64,000 bases of DNA from an uncultured Collinsella sp. (GCA_902492935.1 CABUNJ010000006.1:1-64000); one strand, 5' to 3'. Numbered from the stretch's first letter, positions 16,585 to 24,263 are shown. The notes: generated by a model from the letters alone, not told the origin. Program-made: numbers and translations.

Positions 16585-17068
16585 CCTGCGCATTGGCCAT
16601 GGCTACGACGTCCACCGTCTGGTGGAGGGGCGTCGATGTATCATCGGCGGTGTCGACATTCCCTACGAGCGCGGCCTGCTGGGCCACTCGGATGCCGATG
16701 TGCTCGCGCACGCCTTGGCCGACGCCATTCTGGGCGCCTGCCGCGGGGGAGACATCGGCAAGCTATTCCCCGACACCGATCCCGCCTATGAGGGCGCCGA
16801 CTCGATGGTGCTGCTCGCTCGCGTGATGGACTATGCGCGCGAGCTGGGCTTCGAGTTTGTCGATGCCGATTGCACCATTGCCTGTCAGCAACCCAAGATC
16901 ACCCCGCACCGCGATGCCATGCGCGCCAACCTTGCCCATGCCCTGGGTGTTGACGTCGAAAACGTGGGCGTCGCCGCCACTACGACCGAAAAGCTCGGTT
17001 GGGAAGGCCAGGGCGAGGGAATCGGCGCCTGGGCCGTCTGCCTGCTACAGAAAACCGTTAAGGAGTAA
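16574..17068 (+). CDS. ispF: 2-C-methyl-D-erythritol 2,4-cyclodiphosphate synthase
   Basis: IspF cyclises CDP-ME 2-phosphate, releasing CMP; the enzyme is a zinc-dependent trimer. Zinc ligands are visible in GYDVHRL (Asp12, His14) and in GLLGHSDADV (the His). The TTTEKLGWEGQGEG segment near the C-terminus is the nucleotide-binding and family signature. 164 residues is the usual length. It overlaps ispD by 11 bp and ends 3 bp before cysS. Confidence 0.96.
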   Translation: MFSNLRIGHGYDVHRLVEGRRCIIGGVDIPYERGLLGHSDADVLAHALADAILGACRGGDIGKLFPDTDPAYEGADSMVLLARVMDYARELGFEFVDADCTIACQQPKITPHRDAMRANLAHALGVDVENVGVAATTTEKLGWEGQGEGIGAWAVCLLQKTVKE

Positions 17069-17071
17069 CGA

Positions 17072-18538
17072 ATGCGTATCTACAACAGCGCTACCCATAA
17101 AAAGGAAGAGTTCCAGCCCATCGAGTCCGGCAAGGTCCGCATGTACGTGTGCGGCCCCACGGTCTACGACAACATCCACATCGGCAATGCCCGCACGTTC
17201 ATCAGCTTTGACGTGATTCGTCGCTGGCTCATCGCGAGCGGCTACGAGGTCACGTTCGCCCAGAACCTCACCGATGTCGATGACAAGATCATCAAGCGCG
17301 CCAACGAGCAGGGCCGCACGGCCGCCGAGGTCGCGACGGAGTTCTCCGACAAGTTCATTGGCGTCATGCGCGCTGCCAACGTGCTCGATCCCGATGTGCG
17401 TCCCCGCGCCACCAAGGAGATCGGCCCCATGATCGCCATGATCAAGACGCTTATCGAGCAGGGCCACGCTTACGCAGCCGATAACGGCGATGTGTACTTT
17501 GCCGTGCGCAGCGATCCCAACTATGGCCAGGTCTCGGGCCGCAACATCGACGACCTTATGGTTGGCGCGCGCATCGAGGAGAACGAGGACAAGAACGACC
17601 CGCTCGACTTTGCCCTGTGGAAGGCCGCCAAGCCCGGCGAGCCCAGCTGGCCGAGCCCCTGGGGCGAGGGCCGTCCCGGTTGGCACACCGAGTGCGCCGC
17701 TATGGTGCATCGCTACCTGGGCACTCCGATCGACATCCACGGCGGCGGCTCCGACCTTGCCTTCCCGCATCACGAGAACGAGTGCGCCCAGGCCACCTGC
17801 GCCTGGCACCAGGGTTTCTCCAACACCTGGATGCACACGGGCATGCTACTGGTTGACGGCGAGAAGATGTCCAAGTCGCTCGGCAACTTCTTTACGCTGG
17901 CCGAGGTCCTCGAGCAGCACTCCGCTGCCGCCCTGCGCCTGCTGATGCTGCAGACGAGCTATCGCTCGCCGCTCGACTTTTCTTGGGAGCGCCTGGAGGG
18001 TGCCGAGAACTCGCTCACGCGTATTGCCGGTACGGTCGAGAACCTGCGCTGGGCCGCGAACCATGCGACGGCCGATGCCGATGCGGCTGCCGCCGAGGCG
18101 TTTGCCGCCAAGGCCGCCGAGACCCGTGCCACCTTTAAGGAGTGTATGGACGACGACTTTAACACCGCTGGTGCCATGGGTGCCGTCTTTGGCTTTGTCA
18201 CCGAGTGCAACCAGTACCTGGAGCAGGCGGGCGACGCTGCCGACAAGGCCGCCGCGCTTGCCGCCGCCGACACGCTGGCCGAGCTGCTCGATACGTTTGG
18301 TGTTGAGCTCCCCGAGCCCAAGGTTGAGCTGCCGCTGGGTCTGCTGGGTGTTGCCGCCGGTCTGTTTGCCTATACGGGCGACGACGTGGACGAGGCTGCT
18401 GCCAAGATTCTCGAGGCCCGCGCCGAGGCCCGTGCCGCCAAGAACTGGGATCTGGCCGACGCCATCCGCGACCAACTCAAGGACCTGGGCCTCACCATTG
18501 AGGATACTGCCGCCGGCACCCGTATCAAATCTCTCTAA
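17072..18538 (+). CDS. cysS: Cysteinyl-tRNA synthetase
   Basis: A class I synthetase of 488 residues. The zinc site is seen as Cys27 in YVCGPTVYD, Cys in GWHTECAAM, and His/Glu-Cys in FPHHENECAQ. The HIGH motif is HIGNART and the KMSKS loop is intact (GEKMSKSLGNF). The C-terminal helical anticodon-binding domain is Ala-rich. The gene follows ispF by 3 bp with GGAG-type RBS overlap (AAGGAG). In many Gram-positives a Mini-III RNase follows cysS; here two large hairpins do, before rlmB. Confidence 0.96.
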   Translation: MRIYNSATHKKEEFQPIESGKVRMYVCGPTVYDNIHIGNARTFISFDVIRRWLIASGYEVTFAQNLTDVDDKIIKRANEQGRTAAEVATEFSDKFIGVMRAANVLDPDVRPRATKEIGPMIAMIKTLIEQGHAYAADNGDVYFAVRSDPNYGQVSGRNIDDLMVGARIEENEDKNDPLDFALWKAAKPGEPSWPSPWGEGRPGWHTECAAMVHRYLGTPIDIHGGGSDLAFPHHENECAQATCAWHQGFSNTWMHTGMLLVDGEKMSKSLGNFFTLAEVLEQHSAAALRLLMLQTSYRSPLDFSWERLEGAENSLTRIAGTVENLRWAANHATADADAAAAEAFAAKAAETRATFKECMDDDFNTAGAMGAVFGFVTECNQYLEQAGDAADKAAALAAADTLAELLDTFGVELPEPKVELPLGLLGVAAGLFAYTGDDVDEAAAKILEARAEARAAKNWDLADAIRDQLKDLGLTIEDTAAGTRIKSL

Positions 18539-18544
18539 TCCCCG

Positions 18545-18646
18545 CGGGTTTCCCAAGCACCCGACCTTGCCGTTCAAACCGTCGCTCGCGTACTCAAGTA
18601 CGCGTCGCTCCTCTTTCACGGCTATCTCGGACACTTGGAAAACCCG
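18545..18646. repeat. Large nested hairpin, copy 1 of the CTTTCA/CTCCTCTTTC family
   Basis: The outer arms CGGGTTTCCCAAGC and CTTGGAAAACCCG enclose a second stem GCCGT/ACGGC and a terminal stem CGCGTAC-TCAA-GTACGCG. It begins 6 bp after the cysS stop. The layout, including TTCAA..CGTCG before and CTCCTCTTTCA after the terminal stem, matches the neighbouring copy at 18649-18751 although both stems differ in sequence. Confidence 0.82.
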
Positions 18647-18648
18647 TG

Positions 18649-18751
18649 CCGACCGCCCGAGGTGCGGCACCTTGCCTTTCAATCGTCGGGCATGACCTCA
18701 AGGTCTATGCCCTCCTCTTTCAAGGCAATCTGCCGCACCTCGGGCGGTCGG
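18649..18751. repeat. Large nested hairpin, copy 2 of the same family
   Basis: The 21-bp outer arms at 18649-18669 and 18731-18751 (containing CGCCCGAGGTGCGGCA) are perfectly complementary. Inside lie TTGCCTT/AAGGCAA and a terminal stem GGGCATGACC-TCAA-GGTCTATGCCC. The terminal stem shares CATGACC / GGTCTATG with the hairpin at 4551-4636. It ends 42 bp before the rlmB start. Confidence 0.86.
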
Positions 18752-18793
18752 TCTATTTGTTTCGTTTGATAGTTGTATTTAGGAGGTCGCTTT

Positions 18794-19708
18794 ATGGCCG
18801 ACAATCGCAAGCGTGCGCCTCGTGGTGGCAAGCAGGCTGCTTCTGGCTCGCGTCCGATTCGCCGCAACGACCGCGCTGCCGCTCCCAAGGGCCAGCGCGA
18901 TCGTACCCAGGCCGCACGTCCGCAGCGCGATCGCAACCGCGACAACGTTCAGGCTCCCAAGGGTGAGTTCATCGAGGGTCGCCGTGCTGCTGCCGAGGCG
19001 CTGCGCACCGGTTTTCCCATCAAGTGCGCGCTCATTGCCGAGGGCGGGGAGCGCGATGCCGCCTTGTCGCGCCTGGTCGACGACCTCAACGCCGCGGGTG
19101 TCCGCATTAAGTATGTGCCGCGCGCGCAGCTCGATGCGCTGTCGAGCCATGGCGCCCACCAGGGCATTGCGCTCGAGGTTGGCAACTTCCCCTATGCCGA
19201 TGTCGCCGATATTCTCGGCCGCGCAGGCGAGGGCCCGGCACTTGTCGTGGTGCTCGACCACGTGACTGACGACGGCAACTTTGGCGCCATCGTGCGCTCC
19301 GCCGAGGTTGTGGGCGCGGCGGGCGTCGTCATTGCTAATAAGCGCGCCGCCGGCGTGACCGTGGGCAGCTACAAGACTTCAGCCGGCGCCGTCATGCATC
19401 TGCCTATCGCGCAGGTGCCCAACATCGCCCGTGCGCTCGACGATCTTAAGGCCGCTGGCTTTTGGGTGGGCGGTGCCTCCGAGCACGCCGAAGGCAGTTG
19501 CTGGGATGCTCCCTTCGAGGGCCGCGTGGCGCTCGTCATGGGCTCCGAGGGCGACGGCATCTCGCGCCTGGTGCTTGAGAAATGCGACTTTTTGACCAAG
19601 CTTCCCCAACGCGGCATGACCGAGAGCCTCAATGTTGCCCAGGCGACCACGGCGCTGTGCTTTGAGTGGCTGCGCCGCAACGCCGGCGAGCTCATGGGGG
19701 AGGAGTAG
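18794..19708 (+). CDS. rlmB: 23S rRNA 2'-O-ribose methyltransferase, RlmB/TrmH (SpoU) family
   Basis: A 304-residue SpoU-class methyltransferase. After a basic, low-complexity N-terminus (residues 1-60, KRAPRGGKQAASGSR... probably RNA-contacting) comes the substrate-binding subdomain (FIEGRRAAAEALRTG) and the trefoil-knot SAM domain with LDHVTDDGNFGAIVRSAE (motif 1), VALVMGSEGDGISRLV (motif 2) and RGMTESLNVAQATTA (motif 3). RlmB methylates G2251 in E. coli; the exact nucleotide here is inferred. AGGAGGT precedes ATG 18794, which is preferred over a TTG at 18773. It is 3 bp upstream of the NYN nuclease gene. Confidence 0.92.
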   Translation: MADNRKRAPRGGKQAASGSRPIRRNDRAAAPKGQRDRTQAARPQRDRNRDNVQAPKGEFIEGRRAAAEALRTGFPIKCALIAEGGERDAALSRLVDDLNAAGVRIKYVPRAQLDALSSHGAHQGIALEVGNFPYADVADILGRAGEGPALVVVLDHVTDDGNFGAIVRSAEVVGAAGVVIANKRAAGVTVGSYKTSAGAVMHLPIAQVPNIARALDDLKAAGFWVGGASEHAEGSCWDAPFEGRVALVMGSEGDGISRLVLEKCDFLTKLPQRGMTESLNVAQATTALCFEWLRRNAGELMGEE

Positions 19709-19711
19709 CGC

Positions 19712-20389
19712 ATGTCCAAAAAGAACCGTGCCAAGTCCAAGGCCAAGCGCTTTGGCGAGGGCTCGGCCAAGCCGATTGTTTCGGCCGCGACCTATGGCGT
19801 GGGCGGCAATGCGTTTGCGCAGGCCATCGCCGACCCGGTCTCGACGGTGCACTCCAACAAGCCCGAGCTGCTGGTGGTCGACGGCTACAACGTGATCCAC
19901 TGCACGCCGCGCTACGAAAAGCTCGTGTACGACCATTCCGACGATCCGTATTCCAGCGACGTTCACGATATGGCGCGCACTGCCCTCATTAACGACGTGG
20001 CGGCGTTTGCCCAGGGCCGCTACGAGGCCGTAATCGTGTTTGACGGCGCGGGCAATATCTCCAGCGAGCGCCCCAATCTGCCGGCCCGTGGCGTGCGCAT
20101 CGAGTTTTCGCCGACGGGCGTCTCTGCCGATACCGTGGTGCAGAAGCTCTGCATCGAGGCACGTGAGGAAGGCCGCGCGTGCTCCGTGGTATCGAGCGAC
20201 GGTACGATCCAGGCCGTCGTCATGGGGAAGGGCGTTACGCGCATCTCGAGCCGTATGCTGGTGGACGAGATCAAACAGATCGATAACGACGTTCACGAGG
20301 CAGAGGAAGCTCCGCAGATCAAGATGACCTTGGGCAGCCGCCTGAGCCCCGAGGCGCTGGCCAAGCTCAAGGCCCTGCGTGGCCGGTAG
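19712..20389 (+). CDS. NYN-domain (YacP/Rae1-like) endoribonuclease
   Basis: A 225-residue protein with a basic N-terminal tail followed by a PIN-like NYN domain: LLVVDGYNVIHC (first acidic residue), VIVFDGAGN (second), SADTVVQKLCIEAREEGRACSVVSSDGTIQ (third acidic cluster and end of the domain). This matches YacP; B. subtilis Rae1 cleaves mRNA in the ribosomal A site. Following rlmB by 3 bp, it keeps the widespread cysS-rlmB-yacP order. Ribosome-associated cleavage is known for Rae1 and only inferred here. Confidence 0.88.
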   Translation: MSKKNRAKSKAKRFGEGSAKPIVSAATYGVGGNAFAQAIADPVSTVHSNKPELLVVDGYNVIHCTPRYEKLVYDHSDDPYSSDVHDMARTALINDVAAFAQGRYEAVIVFDGAGNISSERPNLPARGVRIEFSPTGVSADTVVQKLCIEAREEGRACSVVSSDGTIQAVVMGKGVTRISSRMLVDEIKQIDNDVHEAEEAPQIKMTLGSRLSPEALAKLKALRGR

Positions 20390-20416
20390 GGGAGTTGGCG
20401 GGGCAATGCTGCCTCG

Positions 20417-21757
20417 CTAACTCCATTCAGCGATGTCGATCATTCTTTCGAGGCGCCACGTTAGCGCCTCTTTTAGATAAGGCAGTCTCGCTGCTAGGGC
20501 ATCGTTTTTAGACAGAATTTCGATTGTCTCGTCGACAAAACCTTCGAGTTTGTCCCCGTCAAACCAGTTCATATCCTCAACAAGCAACATTTGTTTCGCG
20601 GGACTTGAATGGAACTGCGCGCTGGCAAAACTGTGCTCTCCTGCCCTAAGCTCCTCTAGAGATATGTTGCACCAGAGCGATGAGCCCGAATCGAAGATGG
20701 GGGCTGGTCTGCAGGTTAGCGTGTTGACGTTTCGCACAAGGCCAAAGTTACGCCAATGACGGTCATAGTTGGCGATGATGTCGTCACATACGATCATGCG
20801 GTCAAGGGCATCCTTAACGCCTGTCACCCCGAGCTCCTCGCAGTTTGCTACGTATCGCTCGTAGTCGGTTAGCCGTTCATCTGCGTTTGCGTGCTGGTTT
20901 ACATAGAACGCAGGGACATACTCTTCTTCATCAGTTAAGAAGACATCGCATATGCTCAGGGCGGAAGTGCCCGTGCCCTCGAGCGAGTAAGGCACATAAT
21001 CGCAGGCGTTTAGGATGCGACGGTGGAGCGCGGTCGCCACCAGCTCGTTATAAGGTTCCTGGTTCAGGTGCGCTCCTGCCTTATGCAGAATTCGACGCCC
21101 GCCCTCGCACGTCCAGTACTTTTGAAGATTGCCGTCCGAGGTGTTATCGGGCTTTGCGGCAGCCGCTTTTCCCTCTGGGGCAAAGGGCGCAATGGACAGC
21201 GAGACGTCATCAAAGGCGTTATTGAAGAAATTAATGTCTTCCCACGCGAGACCGGAGCCTTGGGGCCTAATCCAATACTGGTCGGATAAGGAGAGGCCAA
21301 GATTTCGCTGTACGAGTTCATCGGGAACATCGACTGCGGCTTCTGCAAGCAGGGAGGCTAGCCCGATGCGTGCGAGCGGGATACCGCGGCCGCGCCACCA
21401 GATGCGGAAGGAGTCGAGCGATATGGGGCTATTAGGGCCAAATACTCCAATAGGGGCGTGGGCGTAATCTATGTCGGCACCGATGTGGGTAAAGTCTTTT
21501 CGCGATGTGCTGTAGACCAGCTGAGCGACTTCGTGCGTGCGGTTCATGAGGGTGAACGCGATCTCGTTCTTACCGTGGCCGCGGCGGGGACGTCCCCCCG
21601 TTTTGGTCACGGAGCGGAGTCGCGTGTCGACGCTGTCTTTGTCGATGAGCCATACACCAGAAGCTTTGTGGGCCTCAAGTGCTCCGTTTTTTATGAGCTC
21701 CTGCACCCTGCGCGGGGTGATGCCGAGCAGCTCGGCTGCTTCCTTTGTAGTCAACAT
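20417..21757 (-). CDS. HipA-like kinase with N-terminal excisionase/MerR-type DNA-binding domain
   Basis: The 446-residue protein starts with a helix-turn-helix of the excisionase/MerR type (LTTKEAAELLGITPRRVQEL, residues 2-21, then NGALEAHKASGVWLIDKDSV), followed by a basic linker (RPRRGHGK) and a HipA-like kinase body. Kinase features are KYWTCEGGRRILHKAG (ATP-binding region), the catalytic loop NYDRHWRNFGL (Asp332, Asn337) and IFDSGSSLW (metal-binding Asp356). In ordinary HipBA the DNA-binding part is a separate protein; here no antitoxin gene lies next to it. ATG 21757 is preferred to a TTG at 21799, because the longer frame would run through the operator. A 22-bp palindrome sits 11 bp upstream. 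Target and toxicity are unknown. Confidence 0.82.
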   Translation of the reverse strand: MLTTKEAAELLGITPRRVQELIKNGALEAHKASGVWLIDKDSVDTRLRSVTKTGGRPRRGHGKNEIAFTLMNRTHEVAQLVYSTSRKDFTHIGADIDYAHAPIGVFGPNSPISLDSFRIWWRGRGIPLARIGLASLLAEAAVDVPDELVQRNLGLSLSDQYWIRPQGSGLAWEDINFFNNAFDDVSLSIAPFAPEGKAAAAKPDNTSDGNLQKYWTCEGGRRILHKAGAHLNQEPYNELVATALHRRILNACDYVPYSLEGTGTSALSICDVFLTDEEEYVPAFYVNQHANADERLTDYERYVANCEELGVTGVKDALDRMIVCDDIIANYDRHWRNFGLVRNVNTLTCRPAPIFDSGSSLWCNISLEELRAGEHSFASAQFHSSPAKQMLLVEDMNWFDGDKLEGFVDETIEILSKNDALAARLPYLKEALTWRLERMIDIAEWS

Positions 21758-21767
21758 CGCGAAACCC

Positions 21768-21837
21768 TTCGCCAGAACGAATAGTTTTATATATAACAAT
21801 TGTAATTAAAACTATTCGTTCTGGCGAATAGTTTTGA
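21768..21837 (-). promoter_or_regulatory. Long palindromic operator of the HTH-HipA gene
   Basis: Two perfect 22-bp inverted arms lie at 21768-21789 and 21807-21828 (core CCAGAACGAATAGTTTTA), separated by 17 AT-rich bases. A third partial copy, GCGAATAGTTTTGAG, continues to 21837. The AT-rich spacer (TATATATAAC, AATTGTAAT) would hold the promoter, so a protein bound to both arms would block transcription. Confidence 0.85.
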
Positions 21838-21919
21838 GATGTGGTCGGGTGAAGGGCCTGTTGCGCCTCGTCCGCAATTCCTTTATCCTAAACAGGCTTC
21901 GCGCGAAAGCGCCAAGTGT

Positions 21920-21994
21920 GCCAGTGTGGCGCAACGGTAGCGCAACTGATTTGTAATCAGTGGGTTGCAGGTTCGATTCCTGTCACTGGCTCCA
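21920..21994 (+). tRNA. tRNA-Thr(TGT)
   Basis: Acceptor GCCAGTG / CACTGGC, anticodon stem ACTGA / TCAGT around the loop TTTGTAA (anticodon TGT), T-arm GGTTCGATTCC, and an encoded CCA at the 3' end. A terminator follows. Confidence 0.97.
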
Positions 21995-22003
21995 TGAAAG
22001 TTT

Positions 22004-22038
22004 CGGGCTCTGTTCCTTGTGGGACAGGGCCCGTTTCT
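22004..22038 (+). terminator. Terminator after tRNA-Thr(TGT)
   Basis: CGGGCTCTGTTCC pairs with GGGACAGGGCCCG (two mismatches) around a TTGT loop, followed by a T-rich TTTCTATTT. Confidence 0.78.
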
Positions 22039-22086
22039 ATTTATGTCGACATGTAAGCGGGTTTGACTCCCACCAAGCTTCAGGTT

Positions 22087-22303
22087 TGTCTCGATCTGTA
22101 ACACGGGTGGGCTGAAAACCCTCCTTATAGTTACAGATTGAGACAATGCCAAGGGTTGGCCGATAATATCTCGATCTGTAACACGAAGAGGCTGAAACCG
22201 TTCTTACTGTTACAGAATGAGACGTAAGCTGGTGTCTCTGCGTAATATCTCGATCTGTAACAGATGGGGGAGGAATAACCCTCTTACTGTTACAGATCGA
22301 GAC
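22087..22303. repeat. Array of three TCTCGATCTGTAAC hairpins
   Basis: Three units at 22087-22145, 22169-22222 and 22248-22303 each start with TCTCGATCTGTAAC and end with the inverse GTTACAGATCGAGA (one or two changes in units 1 and 2). The 25-30 nt centres contain a further short stem (GGGTGGG..CCCTCC in unit 1, GGGGGAGG..CCCTC in unit 3). Spacers of 23-25 bp are unrelated except for TAATATC before units 2 and 3. A repetitive antisense open frame over the array is an artefact of the repeat. Confidence 0.88.
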
Positions 22304-22355
22304 AAAGGCCGGACCGGTCCCAGTCATCCTGGTCGAGTGAGGATTTCCGGACATA

Positions 22356-22421
22356 CGAGGGTGGATAATCTCCCACTTTGGACTCGAAGCCACGCCAAAA
22401 GTGGGAGATTATCCACGCTCG
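22356..22421. repeat. GTGGATAATCTCCC hairpin element, copy 2
   Basis: GTGGATAATCTCCCACTTT and its inverse AAAAGTGGGAGATTATCCAC lie within 22356-22421, separated by 17 nt. The outer bases CGAGG / GCTCG extend the stem. It is the same element as 4781-4848, whose stem base reads GAGA/TCTC instead. Confidence 0.86.
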
Positions 22422-22636
22422 ATTCTGTCTGGGAAGCCCCGATCTCGACCTATATATAGGTGCAAATAAGCCGTTATCGAAGTCCGATACTGAAGGTGTA
22501 CTCCACTACAGCAAAGTGTTACCTTGGGAAACGTCACCTCTGTATCCAAAACCACCGTCCTTCATATCCAAACTCAACAAAACCGCAGGTCACGGGCATA
22601 TAGATACGCCCGGGGCCGTGTATCTAGAGGTTTTCG
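22422..22636. other. AT-richer non-coding stretch before the tRNA/tuf promoter
   Basis: No gene is supported here. The bases are less GC-rich than the genome average and the short open frame across it lacks an RBS or recognisable protein. A small hairpin, AGATACGC..GTGTATCT, lies near 22602-22627. The rest shows nothing clear. Confidence 0.4.
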
Positions 22637-22666
22637 TTGACAGCCCCCAAGGTTGCATCGTATTAT
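22637..22666 (+). promoter_or_regulatory. Promoter of the tRNA-Tyr/Thr/Met-tuf unit
   Basis: Consensus TTGACA (22637-22642), 18-bp spacer, TATTAT (22661-22666), about 60 bp upstream of tRNA-Tyr. It is the strongest-looking promoter in the window and fits a stable-RNA transcript. Confidence 0.8.
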
Positions 22667-22728
22667 CTTTTTCGTTCGCGGGGGCGGCGGTCCAAAAGAC
22701 TAAAGAACCTGCGGATACTTGAACGATT

Positions 22729-22810
22729 GGGAGTTTGCCCGAGTGGTTAATGGGGACGGGCTGTAAACCCGTTGGCTCTGCCTACATAGGTTCGAATCCT
22801 ATAGCTCCCA
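22729..22810 (+). tRNA. tRNA-Tyr(GTA)
   Basis: Acceptor GGGAGTT / AGCTCCC (one G-T pair), anticodon stem ACGGG / CCCGT around CTGTAAA (anticodon GTA), a long type II variable arm, and a T-arm with GGTTCGAATCC. The 3' sequence is ACCC, so CCA is not encoded and must be added. Confidence 0.96.
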
Positions 22811-22820
22811 CCCGTCAAGT

Positions 22821-22896
22821 GCCTGTATAGCTCAGTCGGTAGAGCACTTCGTTGGTAACGAAGAGGTCACCAGTTCAAGTCTGGTTGCAGGCTCCA
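22821..22896 (+). tRNA. tRNA-Thr(GGT)
   Basis: Acceptor GCCTGTA / TGCAGGC, anticodon stem CTTCG / CGAAG around TTGGTAA (anticodon GGT), T-arm AGTTCAAGTCT, encoded CCA. It lies 10 bp after tRNA-Tyr in the same unit. Confidence 0.97.
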
Positions 22897-22899
22897 TCC

Positions 22900-22976
22900 G
22901 GCGGTGTAGCTCAGTTGGTTAGAGCACACGGTTCATACCCGTGGCGTCACTGGTTCGAATCCAGTCACCGCTACCA
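22900..22976 (+). tRNA. tRNA-Met(CAT)
   Basis: Acceptor GGCGGTG / CACCGCT, anticodon stem CACGG / CCGTG around TTCATAC (anticodon CAT), T-arm GGTTCGAATCC, encoded CCA. The paired first acceptor position and lack of initiator features (three G-C pairs closing the anticodon stem) suggest the elongator form, although a tRNA-Ile(CAT) cannot be fully excluded. Confidence 0.93.
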
Positions 22977-22987
22977 TAGGTAACACG

Positions 22988-23018
22988 GTGGCTTCTCAAT
23001 AGTATGTTGAGAGGCCAC
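22988..23018 (+). promoter_or_regulatory. Hairpin between tRNA-Met and tuf
   Basis: GTGGC-TTCTCAA pairs with TTGAGA-GGCCAC around a 7-nt loop. There is no T tract. It may be an RNA processing signal between the tRNA and mRNA parts of the transcript. TATAAA at about 23023 could be part of a further tuf promoter. Confidence 0.45.
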
Positions 23019-23072
23019 TATGGTATAAAGGCAAAGTCCCGTCCGGGGACGACCTGTTTAGAGGAGGGCTTT

Positions 23073-24263
23073 ATGGCCAAAGAGAAGTTTGAGCGCACTA
23101 AGCCGCATGTTAACATCGGCACCATTGGTCACGTCGACCACGGCAAGACCACGCTGACCGCTGCCATCACCAAGGTTCTCTCCGAGACCGAGGGCTGCAA
23201 GGCTGACTTCACTGCGTTCGAGAACATCGACAAGGCTCCCGAGGAGCGCGAGCGCGGCATTACGATCTCCGTCTCCCACGTCGAGTACGAGACTGCTGCC
23301 CGTCACTACGCTCACGTTGACTGCCCGGGCCACGCTGACTACGTCAAGAACATGATCTCCGGCGCTGCTCAGATGGACGGCGCTATCCTGGTCATCGCCG
23401 CTACCGACGGCCCCATGGCTCAGACCCGCGAGCACATCCTGCTCGCCCGTCAGGTCGGCGTTCCCTACATCGTCGTCTTCCTGAACAAGTGCGACATGGT
23501 CGACGATGACGAGCTCATCGACCTCGTCGAGATGGAGACCCGTGAGCTCCTCTCCGAGTACGATTTCCCCGGCGACGACATCCCCGTCATCCGTGGTTCC
23601 GCTCTGGGCGCTCTCGAGGGCGACGCCAAGTGGATGGACGCCATTCGCGAGCTCATGAACGCCGTCGACGAGTACATCCCGACGCCTGCTCGTAACAACG
23701 ACCTCCCGTTCCTGATGGCCGTTGAGGACGTTATGACCATCTCCGGCCGTGGTACCGTTGCTACCGGCCGTGTCGAGCGCGGTGAGCTCAAGCTCAACGA
23801 GCCCGTCGAGATCGTCGGCATCAAGGATACCCAGAACACCGTCGTTACCGGTATCGAGATGTTCCGTAAGTCCATGGACTTCTGCGAGGCTGGCGACAAC
23901 GTCGGTCTGCTGCTCCGCGGCATCAAGCGCGAGGACATCGAGCGCGGCCAGGTTCTCTGCAAGCCCGGTTCGGTTACCCCGCACACCAAGTTCACCGGTG
24001 AGATCTACGTTCTGACCAAGGAGGAGGGCGGCCGTCACACCCCGTTCTTCGATGGTTATCGTCCTCAGTTCTACTTCCGTACCACCGACGTTACCGGTAC
24101 GGTCAAGCTCCCCGAGGGCACCGAGATGGCTATGCCTGGTGACCACATCACCATCGAGGGCGACCTCATCCACCCGATCGCCATGGAGGAGGGCCTGCGC
24201 TTCGCTATCCGCGAGGGTGGCCACACCGTCGGTTCGGGCATCGTCTCCACGATCATTGAGTAA
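23073..24263 (+). CDS. tuf: Elongation factor Tu
   Basis: EF-Tu carries aminoacyl-tRNA to the ribosome as a GTP complex. The 396-residue protein has G1 GHVDHGKT (18-25), G2 with RGITI, G3 DCPGHADYVKNMI, G4 NKCDMVDDD and the SALGALEG region, followed by domains 2 and 3 (TISGRGTVATGRVERG, and the C-terminal VSTIIE). ATG 23073 has GAGGAGGG upstream; the frame open from 23004 lies within the leader. It follows three tRNAs and ends in a strong terminator. Codon use is the most biased in the window, as expected for a very highly expressed gene. Confidence 0.98.
   Translation: MAKEKFERTKPHVNIGTIGHVDHGKTTLTAAITKVLSETEGCKADFTAFENIDKAPEERERGITISVSHVEYETAARHYAHVDCPGHADYVKNMISGAAQMDGAILVIAATDGPMAQTREHILLARQVGVPYIVVFLNKCDMVDDDELIDLVEMETRELLSEYDFPGDDIPVIRGSALGALEGDAKWMDAIRELMNAVDEYIPTPARNNDLPFLMAVEDVMTISGRGTVATGRVERGELKLNEPVEIVGIKDTQNTVVTGIEMFRKSMDFCEAGDNVGLLLRGIKREDIERGQVLCKPGSVTPHTKFTGEIYVLTKEEGGRHTPFFDGYRPQFYFRTTDVTGTVKLPEGTEMAMPGDHITIEGDLIHPIAMEEGLRFAIREGGHTVGSGIVSTIIE

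Noticed and set aside
17072..17130. T-box or other leader upstream of cysS, asnS or lysS
   Set aside because: No AGGGTGGAACCGCG-type element was found upstream of any of the three synthetase genes.
22087..22303. Possible CRISPR array
   Set aside because: Only three units, each itself a palindrome with different centres, and no uniform spacers or cas genes.
22037..22393. 118-codon antisense frame across the triple hairpin array
   Set aside because: The peptide is repetitive because the DNA is; there is no RBS and no conserved domain.
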